A DNA stretch of 64,000 nt from Hydractinia symbiolongicarpus (Eukaryota > Cnidaria > Hydrozoa > Anthoathecata > Hydractiniidae). Positions 12,371-25,300 of this stretch are shown in pieces. The stretch covers positions 8,494,001-8,558,000 of the forward strand of contig NC_079889.1 in NCBI RefSeq assembly GCF_029227915.1, given 5' to 3'. The notes under the pieces are model-generated. The model searched no databases and had not been told where the DNA came from. It worked only from the letters and a program-made list of their open reading frames with translations. Positions within the stretch are counted from its first letter, which is position 1, and the number at the start of each line of letters is the position of its first letter. The position numbers and the translations under genes are program-made.

Positions 12371-13558
12371 TTTAATCTAACGTCTAACGCCTTAGTACTT
12401 CATTTCCTAGTTATGTATTTTCTAACGAAGGTTAAATGCAAAATTTTATAGTTTGTCTGTGCACCTGGTTACGTGAATGTTAACTGTGTTCGCAAAATCT
12501 GTTTTTGAGCAATATCATAGATTCACCAAAAAATCCAGGAAAAATAATAAGAAAAAAATCCTCAATTAATAAATTCTGCAGATCATGTTTGAAGTTTTTC
12601 TCATAGTTAACATTAAAAACTAAGCCAGGTTTACAACATGTAACATCATGTAACAATGTCTTTGTATAACACCATCTTTTAATATACATTTTTCTTCTTT
12701 TTAGATAAAATTAAAAATGTAAACTAATTGGTGTCCAATATTTCATTTGAAACTACTGTCTATTTCAATGTCTATTTCACACGAGATAAGATGCACTTTT
12801 GTTTTTAGCAATAAATACAGCTAACACAGTTGTTGTGAATTCAAATCTTTGAATACTGGTGACTTAACTCGGTTTTGCAAGAGAGCTTAAATGTATCTTT
12901 ATCTTCTCAGTTGTTGTGGAAGATTCCGCCCAATGCAGCGAGGGCGGAAATTTAATTATTAATTCAAATCAATTATACATGCTTTGCGAAATTTTATTTG
13001 AATTAGCAATACAAGAACTTAAATCGAGGTTATTAACAATTTATCTTCATTTTATAAAACTATACATGTTATTTATAATTTTCATAACTTTTTCAAGGAT
13101 AAAATTTGTATGCTTGTAAGCTAAAAAAGAATTCGTGTTCGCTTTTCACATTTAATATTAACTTGCGACATTCTTCTAAAGCTTTCTAAATGCCTGTTAT
13201 ATTTTTTCTAAACCAACATTTTTTCTAATAACACTCCTTAAGTATATTTATTTTTTCAGTTTCCAGTCACTTTACAAGCCTATATTGTTAGTGCAGTTTA
13301 GAAGGACTGGTTTTTTTCTTTCTTCTTTAACAAAATGTTGATAAAACATTGTGTTTGTTGTCTCGCTACTTTGTTGCCTTCTGTGATAAAATGATAAAAT
13401 ACTTACCTAAATAAACATTGTCAATAAATACAAAATTTTTGTATGATGTTATTGTGGTTGTATTGAATATAATTTTGTTAAGTGTATAACAATGTCGTAT
13501 ATCGTCTTCCTGCAAAACTTTATTCCTTAGGAGATATTTAGACTAAAAAAGTTGTTTT

Positions 13559-13790
13559 TAAGCGGAGATGGTGTAGTGGTAGCGCATTCGGCTTGTACTT
13601 ATAAGGTTTCATGTTCGAGTTTCAATTCCGGAGCACTTTAAATGTAGTGTTCTCATCCCTTTAATGCTACCTACGTACCTCTAGCGGTAATGTAACATAG
13701 TTACAGTCGGAGGAGAGGAAGAGCCAGCCGTCAGGATGGAATCCAAAAATACGTTAAAACTTTCCGTTACTTACTTACTTTTATTTGTTT
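13559..13790 (+). repeat. tRNA-derived SINE (family E) with TTAC tail
   Basis: The head GATGGTGTAGTGGTAGCGC fits an RNA polymerase III box A, and GTTCGAGTTTCAATTCC fits box B about 35 bp later, as in a tRNA gene. The tRNA-like part is followed by an unrelated body (TTACAGTCGGAGGAGAGGAA...) and a tail of TTAC repeats. It ends about 180 bp upstream of the NLR-like coding start, so it may lie in that gene's 5' UTR intron or promoter. Confidence 0.85.
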
Positions 13791-13969
13791 CAGCTGTCAC
13801 TATTATTAAATAGATCAATCAATAGATCAATTTCTTAATGCAGTTTCCAATACATATCACTCGGGTTCTGTTATCCATAAAATTAAATAATATTTTGTAA
13901 GGGTCATATAATTTTAAACCAGCTGTTTGATAATGTATTTATTTAATATTCTACATGTTATATTTTCAG

Positions 13970-16900
13970 ATGGCTACATTACAAAGTATCATATTAAAAT
14001 ATGAAAAATGGTTTCGACTTGGCTTATTGCACCATGAAGTATTAAAAGACACCTTGTTACAAACATTTCATAAAAATTTCTCAACTGACTCAAAAAAATT
14101 ATACAATGAGTTACATCACAAGTATGGAAATAAACTGAGACAATTATTACAAAACGGTGTGCTAAAGCAGGATCAGTATGATTTAATTTTTCCACCAGGA
14201 TTGAATGAAACATATTCATCTAAGTTTGATATCACATTACTTGGTGTGTTAATAAAAAATTGTCCTAAAATAGACCCTCCTGTTAATGGCTGGACTGATA
14301 ACAATCCACCATCTACAGATCTGACATTAGCTGCAAAGTTAATTCGTGTTTTAAGTTGGCGAAATTGGCATTGCCATGTGGATCCAGAGAATATCGATTT
14401 ACTCTTATATGAATCAAAATGGAAAGAGGGAATAGATATTGCAAAAAGTCTTGGATACAATGGTGACGCTAATGTATTATCGACCACCTCGCTGGATGCC
14501 GGTAGAACATCAGTGTTAGAATCACTGGTTGAGAGAGTAAGACTTGATAATGATAACTTAAAAAAGAGGATGAGTGACATCGAGGGTAATAATACAGATT
14601 TATCCACTAAATGTTGTGAGCTCAGGAAAGTATGTGGTTCCCTTCATTCTCACATTGATTCTCTTTCCATCAGAGTTACAGATAATGATAACATAATTGA
14701 ACAGTGGAAAAGGGAGTTAACAAATTTACAAAAGGAGTTACAGCAATACCTTACCAGACTGGAAAGAGTGGAAACAAGGGTAGACAATTGTGAGGAAGAT
14801 ATTCAGCATTTGCAAATTGCTATGAAGGAGAAATTAGTTGTTCAAGGTAAAAACTCAACTTTTATTAATACTTACTTACTTTTCTGTGTATTTCGTGTAT
14901 ATTAACATAATGCATTTAAATTGGATGAAAAAAAATTAAATTAACATTTAATAATTAAACCAATTCAAACAATTACTACTAAATTTTATGTAAATACGTT
15001 TCAATACAGACAAAAAGAGATGCATAATATCGCCAAGTTTCCATGTTTTTTGTAAGGTTGTTTAAGTTGTATGTAAATATGTTTGCAATGCAGCGTGTGC
15101 AACAGTAATGGGTAAAGGAAGGGGCATTATTCAAACAATAGTAAATGCATCAGATGTTCCTACAAAATTATTTCATAGAAATATTATTTTCGTTGTACAC
15201 AAGTATGCTACATAAGCCATCCCAACTAATTTTGTATTTTATTTAAGACCGCGAGCATCTGTGGAATGTGCCTCTTAACGTATCAAACTTCACTGGACGA
15301 GAAGAAATCTTAGAAAATATTTACTCCAATTTGCATAAACAGGAAAAAAGCCATCCCTTTAATGCGGTATGTTTGACAGGCTTGGGTGGTGTAGGAAAGA
15401 CGGAGCTTGCTGCCCGTTATGCCCGTTTAAACCGTAAACATTACCAGTATATCTTCTGGATACAAGCAGATAATTTACAAAGTTCTCTGCAAAGCATGTG
15501 TGAATATTTTGATGTTAAATCATATTACCAATCCATAGAAGCTATGGTTCTAAAATTGTCTGCCAAAATTGGAAGTTGTAAATGTTTGTTTGTTTTGGAT
15601 AATGCTGAAAATTTTACTTCAATTGATCCACTTTTAAGAAATCTAACCTTGGACGTAAAGTATTGTGTTATAGTAACTTCCCAACATACCCAGTGGCAGA
15701 ATTTGTGTTTGGAACAATTTGAAATAACTATTTTTACCGAAATTGAAGCATACAACTTTTTTAAAGAATTAGTACCAGATGAAAACAGTGCGAAGAAACT
15801 TGCGAAGGAATTAGAATATTTTCCATTAGCCATGCAGCTGTCTTTAAGTTATATAAAAAGACATTCCATGAATATAGAAGAGTACCTTGAAGCATTTCGT
15901 CAAGGAAAGAGTCAACTGTTTTATGAAAGAAACCATGATAACAAAACTCTTTTAACGGTTTGGAGGATGGCCATAGAAAAGTTGAAGTCACATGAACACA
16001 AGGTTGCTATCGACGTATTGAACATGATGGCATATATGGATAACACCTTTATAAACATGAACACATTTTTATTGTATGATAAAATACCAGATAAGGTAAT
16101 GTTAAATAGTGTAATTGATATCCTGTGTGAATATTCCCTCATTTCAAAGAAGGAAACAAAAATCAAGGCAGGACAAGTTGTTACCATTCATAAACTCATT
16201 CAGAGAATATTGACAGAATTCGAAGAACTTACAGGAACCGCTTCAAACTCTCTTAATGTCTTGGTTGGTATCTTACAAGCGGCTTGCGCTGGAAAAACAA
16301 CTAAATTTGACATTGATGATGAAAACATTTGGTTCTTGCATATTAAATATCTATTGTATATAAGAAAAGTATTGATAACATTTTTTGATGTGAGATTTCA
16401 GACAGTAGCTGTGCAAAGAGGTGACCAAGCTATAATACAATATATTAAATTTTTATATTTGACAACAAACTATGAAAATCTCGCTACCGATTTAAACTGT
16501 GCATTTAATTTTGCATCTTACATGATTGATTATGGTCTTGTAAATGAAGCATTGGAATTTTTAGATAACGTATCGGCACAATCTAAACTGGAAAAAAATT
16601 CTCTACAGTTTTTATTATTTCAGATAAGATGCATTCAATTCAAATGCGATTATCGTAGTAAAACAGAAGCAAGAAGACAGTATAATGAAATCAAAGATTT
16701 CTTGAATGTTGATGATGAAACGGACGTATGTCTGGAATTAATGGAGCTACATGCACAGGTTCTGGTGAATTTTTCTGATTTTAAACATGCATTACAGCTA
16801 ATAGACAAAGCTATTCAGTTATGCTTGAAGAAAGGTGATGAAAAAGTCGAGGAAAGGATAAAACTTTTGATGAGAAAATGTGATACATTCTGTATTATGG

Positions 16901-17541
16901 AAAAATTGGACGATTGTATTTCTATATTAAACGAACTTGATGACTTGTTTAAAAAATATGACATTTCAGGAAACCAAGAGATCACAATTGCATTAAAGGT
17001 AACCAAATGCAGCTGCTATTTTGCACGAAATGAATTCGAAGAGACACGCAAGATATGTTTAGATCTACTAGATGCAAGTTTTGATTATAAGTCCGTAAAT
17101 CTTGCGAAATTTTATTTAGCAAGAATTGATATACTGACCGAAAGGTATAAGGACGCAATAATAAAGTGTGATCTGCCAGTACCTCAAAGTATAATAGAGA
17201 AGGATTATCCCAATTGTTTCAGAAAGCACAAGATAGAATACCTTATCAGTTTGTTAAAAGTATTCTCATACTTTCATCTTAACGAGCTAGATATGGCCTT
17301 ACAACTTCTTCAAGAACTTCGTTATGACGAACGACTAGTTGACGCAGGCGAGTTTCTTGAGGAATACATTGATGTTATCAACCAGTTAAAGGAATGTCAA
17401 GAAGAAGCGAGGCAACTTCACCAGTCTGGTAACACAAAAAAGTTTAAGGAAGTGATGAAAAATTGTCAAGACATCAAGCAGCAAACAAAACTTACAAAAT
17501 ATAACAAACTTAAAAATTATAACGTGGTGGTTTGTCTGTGA
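13970..17541 (+). CDS. NLR-like STAND protein: DZIP3-type HEPN / coiled coil / NB-ARC / TPR-like
   Basis: Exons 13970-14846 and 15248-17541 join in phase (g|ac = Asp293) to give 1056 residues. The start ATG directly follows a TTTTCAG acceptor, so a 5' UTR intron is likely. Residues 1 to about 165 resemble the HEPN-like domain of DZIP3-type proteins, with conserved GVLIKN and DLTLAAKLIRVLSWRNWHCH blocks. Residues about 185-290 are a heptad-rich coiled coil. The NB-ARC region opens with FTGREE and has Walker A GLGGVGKT (337-344), Walker B LFVLDN (406-411), TSQ (436-438), FPLA (484-487) and a winged-helix IHKLIQ with His607 in the MHD-like position. The remainder is helical TPR-like repeats. Such proteins are ATP-driven oligomerising sensors used in innate immunity or cell death. 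The position where many NB-ARC proteins carry TSR has Gln instead of Arg. Two AATAAA signals follow, at 17544 and 17626. Confidence 0.93.
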
Positions 17542-17543
17542 TA

Positions 17544-17631
17544 AATAAAAACTAGCAGCATTTTTTAAATCTGTGTAGGTTAAACTTTGACCTCGTGCTT
17601 ATCCTCTGTAATCATTTATCAAGTAAATAAA
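17544..17631 (+). promoter_or_regulatory. Candidate polyadenylation signals of the NLR-like gene
   Basis: AATAAA occurs at 17544-17549, right after the stop codon, and again at 17626-17631. The second has a more usual distance from the stop and is the likelier signal. Confidence 0.45.
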
Positions 17632-19038
17632 AAATACAAACAAGCTTTATCAACACAAAGAAAAAAGGGAATAAAAACAAAGAACACAGTTAAAAAAAAC
17701 GCGTCTGTTATGAATACCTGTGCATGATTTATGCTTTGGAGAAGGTTTTTATGAGTTTAGATTGGATGAAAAAAGAATAAAAAAATTTCCAAAAAACTGG
17801 CCTTTCTTTGCAGAAGTTCAGGACTTGACAATTTTAAGATGTTACAGCACCATTAAAGATATTGAATGAAAATATATATAGACAAAACTTGACGACCTGC
17901 TTTAAATTAAGCAACACATATCACTCACAGTTTTCTTAAAATGCAAAACAGGTGCCAACTGATGGCGTTTTGTCGAAGCACATGTACCTTGTTTGTCCTA
18001 CAAACTCCTATTTAAGCTAAACTCTGCATTTCAACCTTCTTTTAAAGAGAAACAGAACTTTATATAAGTTTTATAGTATGTTATATTATGTTTTCATGTC
18101 TTAATGTAGTATTGGAATTTGTTGTTAAATATTTAAAGTGATTAGAAAATGCTGGAAATTTTTCCAATTGAAGATTTCTTCAAAATTACCTGATATTCAA
18201 AATGTTACATACATGCTAAATGTAAAAGAAATGGACAATTATTAATTCGACGACGCCAAATTTAACACACGATACAAAAAAACATTTAATAATGTCTGCA
18301 AGTTGATTTTTACCTGTTTTTTTCTAGAATTCTTGCAATGTCGCTTGAAATCTTGGAAGTTTTAATGTGACTAGATTTTTTATTCAGAGATAAAAATTAA
18401 TTTTGTCTGTTTTAATTATGTTGTTGGTCTTATTTTGCCTTTTTTATTGTTAAATAGCTCTTAATCCTAATGCTGTTTTCCTTAATTTTTGATTTGGTTA
18501 TTACCATCAATTCTCAGAACAGTTTTCAAATAAAGTCTTTTTTTGCAGCACAGTGCTATTTAAGATGTAACCTTGTGTCAAAGGAACACTTAGAAAACAC
18601 TAACTTCAAATTCATTTAGTTTGTTAAGACAGTAATTCATAAACGAACGAAATATAGTGGTCGGGAATTATATACAATCAATATTAATGGGTTCTTATTG
18701 CATTCTCTCATTGTCGCCAGTATAACAGGTCCCATCTGGCACGATAACGTTAATTAGTTAAAGAACTGATGGCAATATTTTACACGATGGCCAGCTACAA
18801 AGCATGCGCTATCACAATCATCAGTCCATTATATTTGGAAGAATTTTTTGTTGCAGCAGTAGCGAGGAAAAATGATCTCTAATATCTGCATGTATACCAC
18901 TCGAATCGGTTTTTCAAATATCGCCTGATATCTCATCAGCAACTTAAGAAACACATTTTTTCGGAACTTATTGTTGCGATTTTAGACCCCATTCGCAAAA
19001 GTTATAATACTTAAAAATACTAACTTTTTCGGACCAAA
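17632..19038. other. Intergenic stretch, no gene seen
   Basis: AT-rich, with stops in all frames at short intervals. I see no recognisable protein or RNA gene. Confidence 0.5.
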
Positions 19039-19689
19039 CAGTAGTACATTTTTTTTTTTTTTTTTTATCATAATATTTTTTTTATTTTCAATTTTACAAC
19101 AATAACTAGAACATTATATGATTACAAGGGACTAATTTACTACATAACACAACATATTCCTAGCTAACGATTTAACAGTTCAACTTTGAAATTTCATGAT
19201 CAACCACAATATCATCTCCTACATCGAACTTTTTATATAAACTTCTCGAACCTCTTAAACATATTAAACCAGATCTCAACAGAGCAAAACAAAGTTTTGT
19301 GCGTATATGTGTGACTGCAGTTGAAATGGGTATGTTCTTTTTATCCGCTATCATTTCCGAAAGCCGACTGTAAAAAGTGATGCATTCGCGACCCATGCTT
19401 CCGTGAATTGAGAATATAAGCGGCGTGAAACTGCCATTATCAACATTCAAAATTCTACGATTGTAATTTCTTTTCTTCTCGTTCTCGTTTGAAATGAAAG
19501 ATTGCTGTAAAGTTTGGTTGTTGTACCTCGAGGCAGGGGGGTCAAAAACCCTTACGTCAAAAAATGCCTGTTGGCCGTTTATCCAGTCAGCGGTAGCAAA
19601 TTCGGTTCTAACTGTACGTCATGACAAACATCTTTGAGTAACTTTGATGTGAGGTCACGAATGTCGTTGTGACGTAGTACATTTTTTTT
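19039..19689 (-). mobile_element. 5'-truncated non-LTR retrotransposon with candidate target-site duplication
   Basis: Minus-strand remnants encode the same C-terminal region as the element at 62665-64000: RHNDIRD (near 19665), then AFFDVRVFDPP (near 19560), then NGSFTPLIF...GSMGREC and LLRSG...CLRGSRS up to about 19200. About 30 residues are missing between the first two blocks and the frame shifts, so it is dead. The 3' end is a poly(A) tail, seen as a T run at about 19049-19067. GTAGTACATTTTTTTT occurs at both edges (19041 and 19674), consistent with a target-site duplication, and GTAGTACATTTT occurs a third time at 19732 beyond a TTAATTAA repeat. Confidence 0.8.
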
Positions 19690-19728
19690 ACATTAATTAA
19701 TTAATTAATTACATTAATTAATTAATTT
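19690..19728. repeat. (TTAATTAA)n simple repeat
   Basis: Two runs of TTAATTAATTAA separated by ACA, next to the 5' edge of the truncated retrotransposon. Confidence 0.8.
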
Positions 19729-19889
19729 ACAGTAGTACATTTTGCGCCTATTCATTCTTGCGGATGAAAAATTCCCAGAAGCACACTTTTAATGGCAATA
19801 TTTGATACTTTTTTATGCGTGGATAAAATTTGACCTATTTATATCCTGGGTATTCCAAAACATTTTTACATTTCGTAACTTTTTTTGCC

Positions 19890-20420
19890 GGTAATAATTT
19901 CAAAAGAGTCATTCATGCGGTAAGAGAACTGGCCAATAGGATTTCTAAAAGTTTTGATAAAAAAATATTTATACTTGTGAACCATAAACTCCCCCTATTA
20001 AAGTTGCAACATTACGGCGTAGAAAAGTTAAACTTACTTTGGTTCAAAGACTCAGAAAACAATGTATTCTTCACGGGAATCATACAACTAAACTCAAAAA
20101 TGTCAAATGTGGAGTTCCAAAGGAGTCTATACTTGGACTACTCCTATTTTTAATTTTGTTCTTTTTGCTGATGATACTAACCTGTCCTACGCTCACAAAA
20201 ATATCAAAACACTCTTTACTACGGTAAACAAAGACCTGGATAGTATTAATGAATGGTTTAGAGCCCACAAACTATCCCTAAATCTAAATCAAACAAAATA
20301 TACGCTATTCTGTAAGAATTCTAAAGCAGACGACTTGCCATTATGATAAGATCAGCATAAAAAGGAAAAGTTCTCTAAACATTATAGGTGTTCTTATTGA
20401 CGAAAACTTGTTAATTTTTT
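19890..20420 (+). pseudogene. Decayed LINE reverse transcriptase fragment (CR1/Jockey-like)
   Basis: Pieces of a reverse transcriptase appear in order but in different frames: HAVRELANRISKSFDK (19910 on), VNHKLPLLKLQHYGVEK (about 19977), CGVPK-SILG (about 20108), FADDTNLSYA (motif with the catalytic Asp pair, about 20164), a WF..HKLSLNLNQTKY block (about 20253) and IIGVLIDENL (about 20380). The order and motifs are those of CR1/Jockey-type non-LTR elements. At least two frameshifts and an internal stop after 20343 show it is inactive. Neither the 5' part nor the endonuclease is seen. Confidence 0.85.
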
Positions 20421-22316
20421 ACAACTCTAGAGGAAATATACATGGTACATGGTTTCTTTACGTCAATTGTAGCCTGCTCTCTTTAACCCACCTCAACTAC
20501 ATGGGGCTGGATGATATGTCTTCTACTTTCTCCAGTCATTTTGTCATTGTAAAAACAAAAAATATATAAAAGTAATTATATTCTGACGAAAAAAATTAAA
20601 TAGATATATCTCGAAAAAATTTTACTTAATTTTGCGAATTTATTCAAAATTTGCTTACAGTGCAAATTGCGTAAAAATTAACATCATATTAAGGAGATTT
20701 CTCCAAGGTGAGCACGCGCTGACGAAAAAGTGAGTTATTGCACTATGGTTGAAATTACAGTCAAATAAAAGCAGCTTTTGGCGAAATGATTTCAGTATTG
20801 TGATCAATGGTTGTACATGCTGACCAAGTATTAAACTATCAGAAGGTTGACAGTCTGAGTAAATGATGCATCAACCTCAAAAGTTAGAAAATAACTCCAT
20901 AAAAATTGGGATTTTCCCTTTTTCTTACAGTAGTGATTGTCAAGCACATTTCAATTTAGAGAATTGTCATTTTTCTTAGCTAAGTTTTATAGCGTTTTTA
21001 TAGCGTCTTTGCACAAAATGCTACCGCAGGAGGGAGAAACAGGCAATACAGGATTTAAAGGACCAATCCCCCGACCCTACGACCTTGTGTGCTTATTATT
21101 TATGCTAATAGACCTAAACTGATGCACAAAATATTTTCTTACTTTAAGAATTTTTTTAAGAAAGACAGTGAGACTTAATTGCGTTGTCGAAGCGATTCTT
21201 TATTGAAATAAATCTGTAAAATATGCTAAAAAAATAGGCGTGCTACGCTATTCTTAGCAAATAAGAGAAACTTAACAGAGTTAATTCCTCTAAGCATGAT
21301 CGAGTTTGATAGTTAAGTAAAACATTCCTGTCTTCGTTATTTAATATTTTATTTTACGCAGCTATGTACAAATGTTTCATAAAAATTCAAATTATATATA
21401 TACTATATATTATTTAAAATAATAACTATCTGGGCAATTTTTTTTGGATTGGGAATTTTTAAACAGTAAGCACATTCCGAATGAAATGTTCTTTCAAACT
21501 TTAGATTTATGAAATATTGCCATTTAGCGTGACAAAATTAGCACGCGTGCTAATTATCGACTTAATTCAACTTCAAGAAATGCTGGTTTGGTAGCGTTTA
21601 GTCACGGTCGAAGGCTTCCTAATTTTTGAATTTTCAAGTTGCTTTTCGATTTGAAGCTGAGGTCAAGTATAATCTGAAGAAATAATCTGTTACAGTAGCT
21701 TATTTATTTGCAACATGATTTTAAAAATTTTGGAAAAAGATGCGACACATAAAAGGAAATTTAAACGGTAAGTCTGTGCCACACTTTTTGAACTTCAAAG
21801 AGAGCTTTTCCCGTTACTTGAACCAAGTTTTTAAAAACAAAAAGCAAAAATTGTGCGGTCACTTTTTAAAAGAATTACTTGATATGTGCCCGTATGATGG
21901 TTTTCTTTGGAGAAACATTTTATTCACAAACCTTAAAATCAGACTAAACGAAAAAAAGTTTGACAAACTTTTTTAACTGACTTATTAAAATCTCAAAGCA
22001 TATATTTTTTTCTGTCTTCCATTTTACAATTCTAGCATCTCAAACTAACATTCCAATTCACTAGCCACGATTTAGAAAAGGCGAACTATTGAATATAAAA
22101 CTGTCTGTCCACCAGGAATGTTTTTTTTGTTGCTATAATCACATTTATTGTTTTGCGGTTAGCTGTGATTCTAAGGATGTTCTACGTTCTGAAAATTTAA
22201 CAGCAAGGTTGCGCACAAATTCTAGGAGAAAATATGCTTCGTCATAAAATGGTTTCTTAACCACCAGTTTTTAATATAAAATCGATAATTGATCTGGAAA
22301 CAACAATTTATTGATT
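20421..22316. other. Intergenic stretch, no confident gene
   Basis: One plus-strand frame at 21740-21976 (78 residues, Lys/Phe-rich, ATG start) reads like possible protein but has no recognised motif. The rest is AT-rich spacer. Confidence 0.4.
22307..22312 (-). promoter_or_regulatory. Candidate polyadenylation signal of the GH116-like gene
   Basis: AATAAA on the minus strand, five bases after the stop codon. It is unusually close, so cleavage may use another signal further on. Confidence 0.35.
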
Positions 22317-25300
22317 TTAATGTTTTAATTGGTCCAGCATAGCTTTGACAATATCTTTCTTTGTACGTTTCGGTGCGGACCATTCAACTTTTTCTCCTTG
22401 GTCGATGGTGATTTGATTCTTACCATATTTGGAGCCGGCGATGGATAATTCTTTCAAATTGCATGTACCTGTAACAAAAGAAGAAACAGAACATAGAAAG
22501 GGAACTTAATTTTTAACCTCAGGGAAAAAAATGTGAATGTTGATAAAACGCACAGACAGAAACGCAGATACAAACCAAATAGTGCCTAAAGGAAAGAAAT
22601 TTTGACAAAAAGAAAAATTGACGGATTTGGCGGTTTTGACGAATATTTGCTAAATTAGATTCCCGTAAAAAAATATTTTTTTTATCATTTGCTAAGCTTA
22701 ATTCTCGCCTAAAATGAAATACTAATATTGGTGAACAGCAAATTAAATCCGCGTCAAAATTAATTATTTTTTGCTATCCGTCAATAGACCTTTCCCGAAC
22801 TTCTTAATTATGCCAAACTCAATTAAAGGGGTCGATACTAAAGAAGATTTTTATCTCTAAGTTCCTTAGCAAACGGTAGAAAAAATAACTTAATTTCGTA
22901 AATATTTTTATTCGTTAAGTGCCTCAATTCCGAGCTGAAAGTTACGGTCAAACCCTTTATATAGCCGACCTTCCTAGAATAGCCTTGTTTTCAAATTAAT
23001 TATTTTCTTTAAATCCAAATAAAATCCAACCAGAATATTATATTGCTCTAAAAACTTTATTTTTGTCATAAAAAATTAATATTCCATCTGAATATGTTTA
23101 TTTAAAGAGCACAGAACCATTATAAAATTTTGGATGACGTCATAATTGTTATAATTTATGTAATTCAGGGAATGTGTATTATGATAAACTAAACCTAATT
23201 GATAATAATTGACAAATAATATTAAGGAAATAGAATTTTTATCATAACGTTTTTGATTTTAGTATTTGGAGACGACTGACCTTCTCTTCACCCGTTTCCG
23301 TTGTTGGTAGCTACTGTTAAATACTATTTTAATCCGTTTAAAAAGAAAAAATCAACTTCCATGTTTTTCTTTTCAGAACAAGCTTTTATCATTCGCCAAA
23401 TTAAATTCCCTGTCAGAATTACTATTTTTCCTCTCCGCGAAATAAAATTCCCGCTAAACTAAATATTTTATTCATTCCGCGAAAATTAGTTTCCACCTAA
23501 TTCTCTTCCAAAAAATTTTTTTCAATCAAATGAAGTCTGAAATAATTTCATTTAAAAGCAAATAGAAAAATTGTTCATAGTTTCCAAAAAAATGAAAGTA
23601 AATACCTGAAGAGACTTTTAACGCGTATAATACTTCTGTTGAATTCGTTTCTGTTGTAACTTCCTTAGCTTCTATGTTTCCCATACAAAATGGCGTATAA
23701 AACGGTAACCAATATGGCGTCTCGAATTTCGGCGCAAACGCTAAACTTCCATTTGGTGCGTAATAACGCTGACCAGATAAGGCTAACGGCAAATGCCACA
23801 GAACCAAATGGAAAGTATAGTGACTGGTTGCCCAGGGCAATCCATCTAACCCATAGTGTTCAGACGAGGTTAAGCCGTGGAAGTTCCATTGATCTCTCAA
23901 CGTAGATCGGTAGTTATCAAGTGATTTTGCTGCTTGCTGAAGTGTGCTGTAAGGATTCTCGCCTACATTAACAAAGAGGAAAGTTTTTAATTGAAAACTG
24001 TTGGAAAATACTTAAGGCTGTACAAAGTGATAGAAATACTAATGATTTAACCATGTACAATCATTATAGTTGTCTAGATTTATTTTGTGTTTGTCACAAA
24101 TGCACCTTACTCTGTATAAAGGTCTTCGTTATTTAATAATAAAGTGTTCAGCAAAATGTATTTTTGTGGATCGCTTCAGATCCGAAAATCACTTTAGAAT
24201 TAATTGGTAATGTCTGTCTAAGCAGGATTATTTTTACTCTAACTTACAGTTTACTTTAAATCAAGCAAGCATATCTAGAATTGTAAAATTTTCTAATCAC
24301 ATCTTACCTAAGTGCAGTTGCAAAGTAGACCAATCAGAACTTGATGTCATCCAAATAGATTCGGTTTTGGTTATATTCTCTAACGATTTGCAGCTGTTGA
24401 GTTCATCACCTAATATCACTGATGTATCTTCTAAGGATACAACTGAGTCTGATTTGGACATGACCTAAATAAATAAGCAGGTTGTGTTAAAAATATTATA
24501 TGTGACGAATAATTAGGGAAAAGGGCAATAATAAATTTAAATGTGTATATAAAAGGCATATTTGCAGGAACTTGCTCTCTTTGGCGCAGAATTCATAACA
24601 ACCCACCTTTAATCCAAACGGAGAGTCGTTTCTCGTCCCTTCTTTCTTCAAATGTCTTCTCAGCTTCTGCTTATCAACTAAATCTCCAAGACCTAACGTG
24701 TAACTCCAAACTTGACCATAGAAGACATCACTCATCAACCATGACGGAGACCCCCATTCATCGTCAAACCATGCATGGTAAAATCCACGTTTTTCATCCC
24801 ACATTTCGACGTCAAATTGTTTGTCAGCACGTTCTAGCGCCGATGTGACGTCGTTATATGTACTTTTGTCTTTCTGTAGCTTCGACATAATTTTCATTGT
24901 ATGTAAAGCCAGTATGTATAATATACTATTGTATGCGCAGTGATCATATTTTTCCAATTCAAACAGATCGTACGTGTCAGGTTTGCGATATGGTAAACCA
25001 GTACCTAGAAAAATACAGATACTTTATGAGACTAATCTGTAGTCCGTGGATGAATCAACGGGTTCGTCTGTCCTTTAACTACCACATGTCGTATGTCTCG
25101 CTACTGGGATCATATTGCGTGACAGACAGACGTATATAGATGATACCATATGATATGACATGCCATGACGTTGCATAGCATGGTATGATATGATATTGTA
25201 TGGCATGGTGTAGTATAGTATGTATTGAAATGGTATAGTAGGATAGGGTAGAGTAAGAAACGATACGACTTGATAACTGTTTAACATATGTAACGTTAAC

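Noticed and set aside
14173-14607. 144-residue minus-strand open frame
   Set aside because: Antisense shadow of the HEPN-like exon; Ser/Leu-rich with no motif.
21740-21976. 78-residue plus-strand frame
   Set aside because: Reads somewhat like protein but has no homology I can name and no neighbouring exon; could be a transposon scrap.
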